In this document: piece after piece, positions 46,185 through 54,227 of the stretch | How positions within the stretch are numbered: the first letter of the stretch is position 1 | Layout of the letters: each line of letters opens with the position of its first letter | Assembly (NCBI GenBank): GCA_019429005.1 | Contig: JAHYJR010000002.1 | Span: 40,752 to 104,751 of the forward strand | Direction: 5' to 3' | Source of the DNA: Nanobdellati archaeon | Lineage (GTDB): Archaea > EX4484-52 > GLR71 | DNA length: 64,000 nt | Translations under genes and position numbers: made by a program | The notes under the pieces: model-generated | Told to the model about the DNA's origin: nothing | Database searches by the model: none | The model's input: only the letters and a program-made list of their open reading frames with translations

Positions 46185-46532
46185 TTATATTTTTGTTATT
46201 TTTGTCAAAAGTTTAGATTTAGTTTTTTCTCCTTTTTTCTTATCTCTTCTATCAATACTTTTCCTAAGTGCTAAAGATAAAAAATATACACCTGTTGCTG
46301 CTATAAAAAGCACAGATTCTTCACCCAAAGTATCATAACCCCTAAAATCCCAAACAATAGAATTTACAATATTTGCAGACCCTGTCTCTTCAAGACCATT
46401 ATTAAGATAATATTGTGAAGCTGCTCTTGAATCAAAATCTGTTTGATATATCTTGCCCGATACTGTAATAACCATAATCACAAAGATAAATAAAAATATT
46501 AAAGTTGTGATTTGTATCTGATTAATTTTCAT
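46185..46532 (-). CDS. mbhE: MbhE-like subunit
   Basis: 115 residues. Membrane helices near both ends, with a middle part containing ASQYYLNNGLEETGSANIVNSIVWDFRGYDTLGEESVLFIAATGVYFL, which matches the MnhA C-terminal/MbhE region (VNxILxDFRGYDTLGE). Overlaps mbhD by 4 nt (ATGA). Confidence 0.92.
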   Translation of the reverse strand: MKINQIQITTLIFLFIFVIMVITVSGKIYQTDFDSRAASQYYLNNGLEETGSANIVNSIVWDFRGYDTLGEESVLFIAATGVYFLSLALRKSIDRRDKKKGEKTKSKLLTKITKI

Positions 46533-46762
46533 TTTTCAAACCTCTCAGTTTTTTTAATTGCAACTACAAAAATCATTGTAACCACACCACCTATAACGGC
46601 AGCTTGAGTTATTGCTATATCGGGCGCTTTTAACATAAAAAATACAATTGCAATAATAAGATTTGTACTACCAAGCAAAATCACAGATTGCAACAGATCT
46701 TTCATCTCAATGGCTACAAGAGCCATGACAATCGCTGCAATCAGTAATGCTTCATAAAACAT
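46529..46762 (-). CDS. mbhD: MbhD-like subunit
   Basis: 77 residues from MFYEALLIA (the ORF-track GTG belongs to GTGAT). Two to three helices: AIVMALVAIEMKDLLQSVILLGSTNLIIAIVFFMLKAPDIAITQAAVIGGVVTMIFVVAIKKTE. PDIAxTQAxVG is the conserved MbhD/DUF4040 motif. Confidence 0.92.
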   Translation of the reverse strand: MFYEALLIAAIVMALVAIEMKDLLQSVILLGSTNLIIAIVFFMLKAPDIAITQAAVIGGVVTMIFVVAIKKTERFEK

Positions 46763-46771
46763 AATAATCAC

Positions 46772-47107
46772 TCACTTTACTTTTCGGTCCTTCATATTTA
46801 TATGTACTAATTCGTCTTTTACAACCAATGGCTTTATACCATTATCATAAGCAGACATAACAATTGCATGACTTGTAATGGGTGACGTTATCACGATAAA
46901 ACTTGCAATTATTAATATCTTTATTGAAAATTGAAGATTAAAAGGATTAAATGCAATAGCTATAAGCGAAAGAACAACACCACCAATAGTTATCATTGTT
47001 GCAGCATGAATTCTTGTATAGATATCAGGAAATCTAAAAAGCCCGAGTGCTCCAATTATCATAGATATTGTGGACAATATAAATAAGATATTAATTATAG
47101 TAATCAT
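46772..47107 (-). CDS. mbhC: MnhG/MbhC subunit
   Basis: 111 residues, three helices. IGALGLFRFPDIYTRIHAATMITIGGVVLSLIAIAF is the MnhG signature (RFPDxYTRxHAAT). Abuts mbhB. Confidence 0.95.
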   Translation of the reverse strand: MITIINILFILSTISMIIGALGLFRFPDIYTRIHAATMITIGGVVLSLIAIAFNPFNLQFSIKILIIASFIVITSPITSHAIVMSAYDNGIKPLVVKDELVHINMKDRKVK

Positions 47108-47338
47108 TTAATTCACCCACCTAGCTATTGAAAGAACCCCTGTAAATGATAACAATGCGATAACCATAGCCACATCAAGATAAAATGAACTTTGTATTGC
47201 GATAGCATACACAACCATCATAAGAATTATGATATTACCAAAAATATCAATTGACATTATTCTGTCTGCAAATGTAGGTCCAAGTACAGCCCTTATAAGA
47301 CATAAAAGCCCAGTTATAAAAAATAGGTATTCAATCAT
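47108..47338 (-). CDS. mbhB: MnhF/MbhB subunit
   Basis: 76 residues, three helices. CLIRAVLGPTFADRIMSIDIFGNIIILMMV matches MnhF (R...GP...DR). Overlaps mbhA by 4 nt. Confidence 0.94.
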   Translation of the reverse strand: MIEYLFFITGLLCLIRAVLGPTFADRIMSIDIFGNIIILMMVVYAIAIQSSFYLDVAMVIALLSFTGVLSIARWVN

Positions 47339-47841
47339 CTCAAAAACCTCTTTCCATATTTTTCAAATAATAAACCAACTTTAACATTATCATTTTTATC
47401 AAAATTAAGACAATGTACAAACAGATTGTCATCACATTTGACAGTAATAGTCCCTGGAGTTAATGTAATTGAATTTGAGAACATGCTTTTTCCAAATTCA
47501 GATTTAAAAGACGTCTTGACTTTAACAATTGCAGGATGAATTTTACCTGTAATAATCATTTTTGCAACATTAAGATGTGATATAATTTCCGTATAAATTA
47601 TAATGCAAATATAGGCAATCATATGTACCCAATTTATCGGATTAAACATCATATAAATTGAACGATAAGTGATAAAATGCATAGATATAACCGCAACAAG
47701 CATTGATGCCAAGAAACCTATAACTAGATTTCCTTGAATAGATACTGATGTAAGCAATTCATCAGAGGGTATTGTTAGTATAATCCATATCTCAAAAAGC
47801 AATAATGTCATAGGGATATATACCTTAAGCAATCTTTTCAT
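47335..47841 (-). CDS. mbhA: MnhE/MbhA subunit, first gene of the mbh-hyp run
   Basis: 168 residues. Two N-terminal membrane helices, then a cytosolic domain: HPAIVKVKTSFKSEFGKSMFSNSITLTPGTITVKCDDNLFVHCLNF, with the MnhE motif L(A/S)NSITLTPGT. Starts the leftward run mbhABCDEFGHI-hypCDE, in which no gap exceeds 50 nt. Confidence 0.95.
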   Translation of the reverse strand: MKRLLKVYIPMTLLLFEIWIILTIPSDELLTSVSIQGNLVIGFLASMLVAVISMHFITYRSIYMMFNPINWVHMIAYICIIIYTEIISHLNVAKMIITGKIHPAIVKVKTSFKSEFGKSMFSNSITLTPGTITVKCDDNLFVHCLNFDKNDNVKVGLLFEKYGKRFLR

Positions 47842-47920
47842 ATAAGATTAATTGTGTTTTCAGTGTAAATAAAGGTTTGTGTGATTTGTATTGTATAGAC
47901 TAATTAAAAAGCTATAATAT

Positions 47921-47950
47921 AAAGATATATAAAGATATATAAAGATATAT
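47921..47950. repeat. Three perfect copies of a 10-bp AT repeat upstream of mbhA
   Basis: AAAGATATAT x3 lies 80 nt upstream of the mbhA start. It could be a minisatellite seed or a binding site spaced one helical turn apart. Confidence 0.7.
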
Positions 47951-48056
47951 AACGATTTAAACAAAAGTTATCACTTAAATATAACAAAGTAATTCTATAA
48001 TACCACCTTTACCAAACATTAAAACATTATATCGGTTATATTGACCTCTTTTATAA

Positions 48057-48866
48057 ACAATATTTCCAAATATTAAAATAAATTCTCTGCAAAAGGAATC
48101 AGATTATAATCTCAAAACAATCTTTAATGAATTTCTAGTTTCGGATTACAAAACAGTTAAAATTGATATCAACAAAGAATTTGGTGAAGGTGAAATCAAA
48201 TTAAATCATAATTGGTTCTCTGAAGCTAGTATCGAAATAGACTTCAAACCAACAAAAAAACATTATGAACATATATTGAACAATTTAGTTAATTGCATGT
48301 TTAGTCTTGAATTCAATAAAATTAAATCAGAAAACTATCTGTTAATCACAGCATTATTGCCTGGAGAGTCTTATGAAACAAAAAAAGATATTGATAATTT
48401 AAATAAAATCTTGTCAGACATAATCCCTTTTAATACTGAAGGTCTATTTTTTTATACTGAACCAGATAATTACAAAATCCCCATAGAACTAATAGACAAA
48501 CATGATGAGATTAAATTTACATTAAATAAATATAAAACATTTATTATTAAAGAATATAAAACAGAAGAACTTAAAAATACATTTGAAAAATTACCTTTAG
48601 GATATATAAAAAATCCCGAAATAAACAACTTAAATATTTCTAAAAAACGAATTTATGAAAAATATAATCATATATCTTCAAATCCAGATATATTCACTCC
48701 TATTGGAAACCGCCTTGTCAAATTGATTAGGTTTAAACCTATCAAGACCTTCTTTATATTGTGGATATTCGGGTCCAGAGGGTATACCATAACCAATTAT
48801 TTTATAATCACCAACATTAATAATTTTATGATGCACATCTACAAGATTATTAAGACAAACTATTAA
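48057..48866 (+). pseudogene. Unknown ORF without ATG in its 5' part, fused into antisense of a phosphoesterase
   Basis: The frame is open from 48057, and the first ATG (48276) is deep inside what reads as protein: SDYNLKTIFNEFLVSDYKTVKIDINKEFGEGEIKLNHNWFSEASIEIDFKPTKKHYEH. ATT at 48072 is a possible start. From about 48700 the frame is the complement of the broken metallophosphoesterase and no longer looks like protein. A deletion joining two genes tail to tail would explain this. No family recognised. Confidence 0.4.
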
Positions 48867-49226
48867 TTTTTTATGATAATAATCATCTTTTAAAAATTTC
48901 CATGCATCTTTATCAGTATCCTTAGTCCAATCCCAACCCCCTGGAACTATATATACAGGCACATCAAATGAATTAAGATATTCTAAAATCTTACGCCCAT
49001 CTGAAATTTATTTATTAATCAATTTTTGTGATTCTCTTTTTCCCAACAAATTATACCATTCAATCTTTCTATTTTTAGGATTTTTTAAATAAAAATTAAG
49101 AGCTTGAAACATATAAGATCTTAATTCATCAGAACAAAAATCACCGAGTGCAATAATTGCATCATAATCATCATAATAAATATTTGGCATATTACCATGA
49201 AGATCTCCAACAATTAAAAATTTAAT
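48678..49226 (-). pseudogene. Metallophosphoesterase with non-ATG start, in-frame TAA and lost C-terminus
   Basis: From an ATT codon at 49226 the frame reads (M)KFLIVGDLHGNMPNIYYDDYDAIIALGDFCSDELRSY... to LINK, a TAA (49008-49010), then in the same frame ISDGRKILEYLNSFDVPVYIVPGGWDWTKDTDKDAWKFL...GDYKIIGYGIPSGPEYPQ. GDLHGN, GDFC and GGWD correspond to the first three calcineurin-like motifs. The later H and GHxH motifs are missing, because the frame ends at the junction with the opposite ORF. The ORF track lists it as two pieces. Confidence 0.65.
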
Positions 49227-49317
49227 ACAATATATTGATTATAACAGATATAAAAAGAAAATAAAAGTTTATAAAATTAAAAACATTAATCCACACAACT
49301 AAAACAATAATCAACCC

Positions 49318-49935
49318 TTAAAAATACTCATCCAAACTATGATCAAACAATCCACATTTAACCTCATAAGGATCATCTTCATGCATCTCAGCATCAAGTG
49401 TGCCTACCTTAATCATATTCTGATATAAATCCTGTTCAAATGTATTAAGCATACGCTGAAAAAATTCATCAGTTATATAACGATTAATAAACACATCAAT
49501 ACCTAATGTTAAAGCAGCATTATTAAACCGTTGACAACAATCCGATTGATGAAAACCCCCTATAACTAATTTTTCAATATCACCAAGATTTTCCAAAACG
49601 TTTTTCTCATCAGGATATTTCCATTCCTTAATAAAATCAATATACTTAACATCAACATTAACCTTATAATCATCTTTTAAATCAAATACATCCGAAATAG
49701 TATAATTCTTAGGATCTGAAAACACAGCCCATATTATTTTATAATCATCATCACGATAAGGTTCAATTAATTTATTTATCAACCTAAACCTATCTCTAAA
49801 TACATCTTTGGTTATATCAAATACTTTTGACCAATAATCCCCCCATGTTGACAAATTAAACGAATTTACAGAAGTATCTCTTTCATCTCTATCAACAAAT
49901 TCTTTAAGAGGATACAACATCAATACAGCTTTCAT
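49318..49935 (-). CDS. Isochorismatase-like (cysteine hydrolase fold) protein, tentative
   Basis: About 205 residues from MKAVLMLYPLKEFVD; the longer ORF-track start runs through the promoter TTTATAAATC and is rejected. The segment KLVIGGFHQSDCCQRFNNAALTLGIDVFINRYITDEFF looks like the isochorismatase-type GxxxSxCC...A..LGxDVxxxxxxTDE motif, with a candidate catalytic Cys. The N-terminal Asp/Lys of the family are not obvious. Function unknown. Confidence 0.55.
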   Translation of the reverse strand: MKAVLMLYPLKEFVDRDERDTSVNSFNLSTWGDYWSKVFDITKDVFRDRFRLINKLIEPYRDDDYKIIWAVFSDPKNYTISDVFDLKDDYKVNVDVKYIDFIKEWKYPDEKNVLENLGDIEKLVIGGFHQSDCCQRFNNAALTLGIDVFINRYITDEFFQRMLNTFEQDLYQNMIKVGTLDAEMHEDDPYEVKCGLFDHSLDEYF

Positions 49936-50111
49936 ATAAATATAATATAACAGTATAGATTTATAAAAACAATCATTTTTACAATGTAACCCTCCTAAAG
50001 GGTAACCCTTTGATATATTATACATAAAAATAGTTTATATTATATCAAAAAACACATTATTTTATATACAAATAAATCAAAATTAAATAAAGTATTAATC
50101 CAGGTAATTAA

Positions 50112-50951
50112 ATGGAAGGTTATACCAACATTATTGATGAACTCAGACAGTTTGGTTTCACACAATATGAATCCAAAGCATATATCACCTTAATAAGTAA
50201 AGGTGTTCTTTCAGGACCAGATATATCAAAATTTAGCAAAATACCTAAAAGCAAAATATATGACGTTGTTAATAATCTTTTAACAAAAAGAATGATTGAA
50301 GAATTTCCAGGAACACCACGAAAATTTAAAGCACGAGCAATTGATAATGTTTTCAACGAAATACTTACAAACAAAAAAGAAAAAATTGACAATTTAGAAA
50401 AAACCGCTGAAACATTAAAGACACGAATAAAAGGAATGTTAAAATTTGCAGAAAAAACATATATTGAAAAAAATTCAGTAATCTGGACTGTAGATGGACG
50501 AAAAGCATTTCACGAAAAATTTGCTGAAATGGGTGACAAAAGCACAAAAGAAGTTTTTGTCATAACACCTTATTTCTCAAGAAATCCACTAATAGAAAGA
50601 AGCATAGAACATGCAAAAACAAGAGGAGTAACATTTCAGGGAATCACATCTATGAACGATGAAAATAAAGATCGTATACGATTTTATACAAACTTATTTG
50701 ATAATATATCGGTATTTAATGGTACTATACCTATGACAATCATAATTATAGACGATAAAGAATGTATATATAGGATGGAATATAAATCAAACGGACAGAA
50801 TAATTATATAGGCGTACATTCAACAAATCCAGGCCTTATAAATGCATTTAAACAATACTGGGATGGATTAATAAAAGACTCAAATTTGATTGAAGATACA
50901 GATTTAAAAATAGATCAAACATTTCTTTCTGAAAATAAAATAGGATTCTAA
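50112..50951 (+). CDS. TrmB-type transcriptional regulator
   Basis: 279 residues. N-terminal TrmB winged helix (LRQFGFTQYESKAYITLISKGVLSGPDISKFSKIPKSKIYDVVNNLLTKRMIEEFPGTPRKFKARAID), a coiled-coil linker, then a C-terminal phospholipase D-like/effector domain (EVFVITPYFSRNPLIERSIEHAKTRGVTFQGI). TrmB proteins usually sense sugars. AGGTAATT precedes the ATG. Ligand and targets cannot be read. Confidence 0.92.
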   Translation: MEGYTNIIDELRQFGFTQYESKAYITLISKGVLSGPDISKFSKIPKSKIYDVVNNLLTKRMIEEFPGTPRKFKARAIDNVFNEILTNKKEKIDNLEKTAETLKTRIKGMLKFAEKTYIEKNSVIWTVDGRKAFHEKFAEMGDKSTKEVFVITPYFSRNPLIERSIEHAKTRGVTFQGITSMNDENKDRIRFYTNLFDNISVFNGTIPMTIIIIDDKECIYRMEYKSNGQNNYIGVHSTNPGLINAFKQYWDGLIKDSNLIEDTDLKIDQTFLSENKIGF

Positions 50952-51128
50952 TTCATAAAGTAAAATCATAAGATTATCAAAATCCTTATCCAATTTTATT
51001 ATATTTATCACATATTTACAATAAAATAATGCTTTTTCAATCTCTTCAAAAAAAAGATCATCCTTTTTAGATATAAACGTCAATATGAGAATAATAGATA
51101 AAATATTCTGAAATTTAACAAGATCCAT
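50904..51128 (-). CDS. Possible small antisense-overlapping protein
   Basis: 74 codons: MDLVKFQNILSIILILTFISKKDDLFFEEIEKALFYCKYVINIIKLDKDFDNLMILLYELES. It overlaps the 3' end of the trmB gene by 48 nt on the other strand. The amphipathic helical look and a possible promoter upstream favour a real gene, but nothing else supports it. Confidence 0.3.
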   Translation of the reverse strand: MDLVKFQNILSIILILTFISKKDDLFFEEIEKALFYCKYVINIIKLDKDFDNLMILLYELESYFIFRKKCLIYF

Positions 51129-51186
51129 AAAACCACCAAATATAGATAACTATATTTGTTAATCGTGATTGGATGTTATAAACAAC

Positions 51187-51220
51187 TAGTTACCACCATA
51201 AGTGGTTATTTAAATAATAT
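51187..51220 (+). promoter_or_regulatory. Dyad and TATA box before the small membrane gene
   Basis: TTACCACCATAAGTGGTTAT is an imperfect inverted repeat that touches the TATA box TATTTAAATAATATATAA. This could be an operator, perhaps for the adjacent TrmB regulator (inference). Confidence 0.4.
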
Positions 51221-51246
51221 ATAAGAATATACACCTAAATTATCTT

Positions 51247-51525
51247 ATGAGCTTTATAGATAATCTAAAAAATCAGTTTAAACCAAATATTATCTCAATA
51301 TATATATTTATTATAGTTTTATCTATCACAATAATATTCTTTGGTCCATTTATTTCAGAAATAGGTATATTATTACTAATAATATATTCCTATATTTACT
51401 CGTCACACCTTAATAAAAAAATAAGAGATAAAAAAATAAAAAGGGTAAAAGAAACCCTAAATGATTTTATCTATTGGTATATAACACCTATTTTGCTGGT
51501 TCTTCTACTTTACTCTCTTCTGTAA
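51247..51525 (+). CDS. Small membrane protein, unknown
   Basis: 92 residues with three hydrophobic segments (about 15-33, 36-52, 76-92) separated by a very basic loop (NKKIRDKKIKRVKETLNDF). Its last 38 nt overlap the end of S27ae on the other strand. A TATA box about 30 nt upstream supports expression. No family recognised. Confidence 0.55.
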   Translation: MSFIDNLKNQFKPNIISIYIFIIVLSITIIFFGPFISEIGILLLIIYSYIYSSHLNKKIRDKKIKRVKETLNDFIYWYITPILLVLLLYSLL

Positions 51526-51775
51526 TAGGTTTAGTCTCTGTTTTAGGAGCAACATTCTCAAAAATAGTATATCCGCACCCACCGCAGAACTCTCTACCTC
51601 TAGCTTTAGCTAAGAGTTTTCCACATTTAGGACACGATTTGTTATTAATAACAAGCTTACCATCAGCAATTTTGTATAATTCCCATCTTTTTACATTATA
51701 ATGTTTACGAGATTTTTTGTCAGAACCTGATTTTTTGTCAGAACCTGATTTTTTGTCTGTTTTTTTTCCAGCCAT
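51488..51775 (-). CDS. rps27ae: Ribosomal protein S27ae with N- and C-terminal extensions
   Basis: 95 residues. The core KHYNVKRWELYKIADGKLVINNKSCPKCGKLLAKARGREFCGGCGYTIFE is the zinc-ribbon ribosomal protein (CPxC...CGGC). It carries a Lys-rich N-terminal tail with a repeated KKSGSD unit, encoded by an 18-bp direct repeat, and an acidic C-terminal tail. Most archaeal S27ae proteins are 50-60 residues. Last gene of the leftward Rpo7-Spt4-S24e-S27ae cluster. Confidence 0.93.
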   Translation of the reverse strand: MAGKKTDKKSGSDKKSGSDKKSRKHYNVKRWELYKIADGKLVINNKSCPKCGKLLAKARGREFCGGCGYTIFENVAPKTETKPITEESKVEEPAK

Positions 51776-51794
51776 ATTATCATCTATAATTTAT

Positions 51795-52091
51795 TTATTC
51801 AGCTTTTGTCTCTTCAGGTTTAGCTTCTTCAGTTGCTTCAACCCCCTCAACAACAGGTGCATCACGAACTGTTTTATCATAAACACTTGCAGTTCCAGTT
51901 GATTCCATCTTACCATAAACCTGATGTATTGTATCAATTACAATTTGCTCAGCTTTAACTTTCAATTTTGATACAAGCTCTTTAAGAACAACATCTTCTC
52001 TAGGTGTAGCACCACTCTGAACAATTTTAAACTCTATCTCGGTTCTCTCAAGAAGAGGATTTTTTACAGTTTTAATTATATCTAGTTCCAT
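51795..52091 (-). CDS. rps24e: Ribosomal protein S24e
   Basis: 98 residues. MELDIIKTVKNPLLERTEIEFKIVQSGATPREDVVLKELVSKLKVKAEQIVIDTIHQVYGKMESTGTASVYD is a typical S24e, followed by an acidic tail (VVEGVEATEEAKPEETKAE) not usual in the family. Gap of 19 nt to S27ae. Its position after spt4 is the standard archaeal gene order. Confidence 0.95.
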   Translation of the reverse strand: MELDIIKTVKNPLLERTEIEFKIVQSGATPREDVVLKELVSKLKVKAEQIVIDTIHQVYGKMESTGTASVYDKTVRDAPVVEGVEATEEAKPEETKAE

Positions 52092-52113
52092 ACAACCACA
52101 TTTTAAATTAATA

Positions 52114-52293
52114 TTATATTACTTGAAGTGCATATTTTCCAGGTGTATCATGACCTGTTTTTTTAGCAATCTCTGAATTAACATCATATATTATAACAAC
52201 ACCTTTCCAATTCTTTGTTAAATCCTTGCTTTTACAAACGGGACATTCTGAGCCTTCAACAAGCCTTTTGCAAATTCTACATGCATTTTCCAT
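52114..52293 (-). CDS. spt4: Transcription elongation factor Spt4
   Basis: Missed by the ORF track (59 residues). MENACRICKRLVEGSECPVCKSKDLTKNWKGVVIIYDVNSEIAKKTGHDTPGKYALQVI has the zinc finger CxxC...CxxC and the Spt4 end (IAKKxGxxxPGxYAL). It partners Spt5 on RNA polymerase. AGGTGT 4 nt before ATG is the ribosome-binding site. Confidence 0.95.
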   Translation of the reverse strand: MENACRICKRLVEGSECPVCKSKDLTKNWKGVVIIYDVNSEIAKKTGHDTPGKYALQVI

Positions 52294-52318
52294 AATTACA
52301 CCTTAAATATCACTTTAT

Positions 52319-52930
52319 TTATTTAACTTCCTTTTTATTCTTATTCTTATCTGTCTCTTTTATATCTTTCTTATTAGCTTCATTTATAACATTTTGTCTA
52401 TCATCTTCAAGCCATGAGATTGCACCAAGACCAGGTTGTCTCATTGTAAGATTAATTTTATTTATTTCTTTTTTATCAAGACTGACAGCTATAATCCTTG
52501 CTTTAATATTATCTCCAACTTTAAGACTCTTTTTTGATTCTCTTGATACAAGCATCTTTGATTTATCATCAAATGTAACAAAATCATTTATAACTTGAGA
52601 TACATGACAAAGACCATCAATTGGTCCAAAACGTACAAATACACCAAAACTTGTAATATCAACTACTTCACCAATTATAACTTCATGAAGTTTTGGATTA
52701 TACACCAATGCATTAAATTCAATATCATAATGAACACTTGCATCATCAATAATAATACGACCATCACCAATAGTATTTATACTAGATATAGCTAAAATAA
52801 CACCAATATCATTTATTATATTATTTTCATATTTATCTGCAAGACTCATCTTTACAGACGCATTTATATCTGTACCAAGATATTTTGGTAGTACTCTTAT
52901 AGTATCTTTAAATTCAACAAGTTCAAACAT
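52319..52930 (-). CDS. rpo7: RNA polymerase subunit Rpo7 (RpoE')
   Basis: 203 residues. N-terminal Rpb7 domain (MFELVEFKDTIRVLPKYLGTDINASVKMSLADKYENNI), then an S1 domain (GEVVDITSFGVFVRFGPIDGLCHVSQVINDFVTFD). Forms the polymerase stalk with Rpo4. The Lys/Glu-rich tail after about 185 is longer than usual. Followed by spt4 with a 25-nt gap. Confidence 0.95.
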   Translation of the reverse strand: MFELVEFKDTIRVLPKYLGTDINASVKMSLADKYENNIINDIGVILAISSINTIGDGRIIIDDASVHYDIEFNALVYNPKLHEVIIGEVVDITSFGVFVRFGPIDGLCHVSQVINDFVTFDDKSKMLVSRESKKSLKVGDNIKARIIAVSLDKKEINKINLTMRQPGLGAISWLEDDRQNVINEANKKDIKETDKNKNKKEVK

Positions 52931-53085
52931 AATTAAAACCTTTAAACATTCTTATTTATAATTTTCTCAGTATATCCTAAAAGGAAACCATAATTCAAAA
53001 GAATTATAGAAAATAATATAATATACTTTAAGACAATAGACTTTTAAAACTTTTTATTTTATCATATTATTTCAAAATATCTTTA

Positions 53086-54057
53086 TCAATTTAAGTTTTT
53101 ATCAAGATATTCTGTAAGTGGTGGAACAACCTGTTTCTTACGTGATAACACACCTTTAAGATACATTTGATTGTTAATTAACTTTTCACCAAAAGTTTTC
53201 TCAATTAAATCGACTGAATCGGCCAAAGCAAACATAAGACACCCTTCTTTAATTATATCGGTTACCATAACAATAATACAATTAAGTTTTTTGTCATCCT
53301 TTATGAACTTCATCTTAAGAAGAATATCATTTTTACGCGTCTCTAAATCTGATGGATCAACAGTTTCAACTTGTGTTATTGCGAACCTAAAACTTTTTAC
53401 ATCATATTCCTTATAATCCGTATTAATTATCTCTAAGGTTGTCAAATTGCCCCAACAAGATTTTGCTTTAAAAGCATCTATACCAAACGATTCAATATTT
53501 TTAACACCCGCAATTTTAGCAAGTTTTTTTGCAATATCTTTATCAATATCTGTTGTTATTGGTGATTTAAATATAACAGTATCAGATAATATTGCACCAA
53601 GTAAAATACCAGCAATACCTTTTTTTAACAAAATATTTGAATCAAAATACATCTTTGCAATAATTGTAGATGTACTACCTAAAGGTTCTACATGGAATTG
53701 TATTGCTGTACCACTTGAAAAATTAACGTTATGATGATCAAGTATCTCAACAATGTTTTCAATTTCAACACCATCAACCATTTGTGCAGACTGATTATGA
53801 TCAACAAGTATAAGCTTTTTCCCTTTAGCATCTTTAAGCTGTATTGGTGCCTTTATATCAAAATAATCAAGTATAAACTGTGTCTCTAAATTAATATCAG
53901 AAGGTCTTGTTGCAACATATTTAATATTAAAATTGTTATTTAAATTTAATTTGTTTTTAAAATATGCATAAGCTATAGCTGCACAAACCGAATCAGTATC
54001 ATTATTTTTATGCCCTATAACATAGATTATATTATCATTATATACATTTTTTTCCAT
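53086..54057 (-). CDS. ppaC: Manganese-dependent inorganic pyrophosphatase, family II
   Basis: About 323 residues from MEKNVYNDNIIYVIGHKN. Hydrolyses pyrophosphate to phosphate in the cytosol. DHH domain: IGHKNNDTDSVCAA, DHNQSAQMVDGV, DHHNVNF, PLGSTSTIIAKMY. C-terminal DHHA2 domain ends GVLSRKKQVVPPLTEYL, the family hallmark. Upstream GGTGT fits a ribosome-binding site. Family II enzymes occur mainly in Firmicutes and some archaea. Confidence 0.95.
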   Translation of the reverse strand: MEKNVYNDNIIYVIGHKNNDTDSVCAAIAYAYFKNKLNLNNNFNIKYVATRPSDINLETQFILDYFDIKAPIQLKDAKGKKLILVDHNQSAQMVDGVEIENIVEILDHHNVNFSSGTAIQFHVEPLGSTSTIIAKMYFDSNILLKKGIAGILLGAILSDTVIFKSPITTDIDKDIAKKLAKIAGVKNIESFGIDAFKAKSCWGNLTTLEIINTDYKEYDVKSFRFAITQVETVDPSDLETRKNDILLKMKFIKDDKKLNCIIVMVTDIIKEGCLMFALADSVDLIEKTFGEKLINNQMYLKGVLSRKKQVVPPLTEYLDKNLN

Positions 54058-54214
54058 ACAACACACCATACTAAAAATAATATAATTTTAATATTTTTAA
54101 ACCTTGCTAATCAATAACTTAATCAATAACTAATAGATTATTAAAATAAAAGAATTTAAAAGAACAAAAAGCATTAACAAAATATATAATATAATACTTT
54201 GATTAACTATTTAC

Positions 54215-54227
54215 AGGTGTTTCTATT
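54215..54227 (+). promoter_or_regulatory. Shine-Dalgarno AGGTG and proposed AUU start of aRF1
   Basis: AGGTG (54215-54219) is followed after 5 nt by ATT (54225). The arrangement AGGTGT-NNNN-start is the same as for spt4 (AGGTGTAATTATG). TATA-like AATATATAATATAATA lies at 54180-54196. Confidence 0.6.

Noticed and set aside
47971-48030. Short leftward frame MFGKGGIIELLCYI
   Set aside because: It resembles the start of small archaeal winged-helix proteins but stops after 14 codons, too little to call even a remnant.
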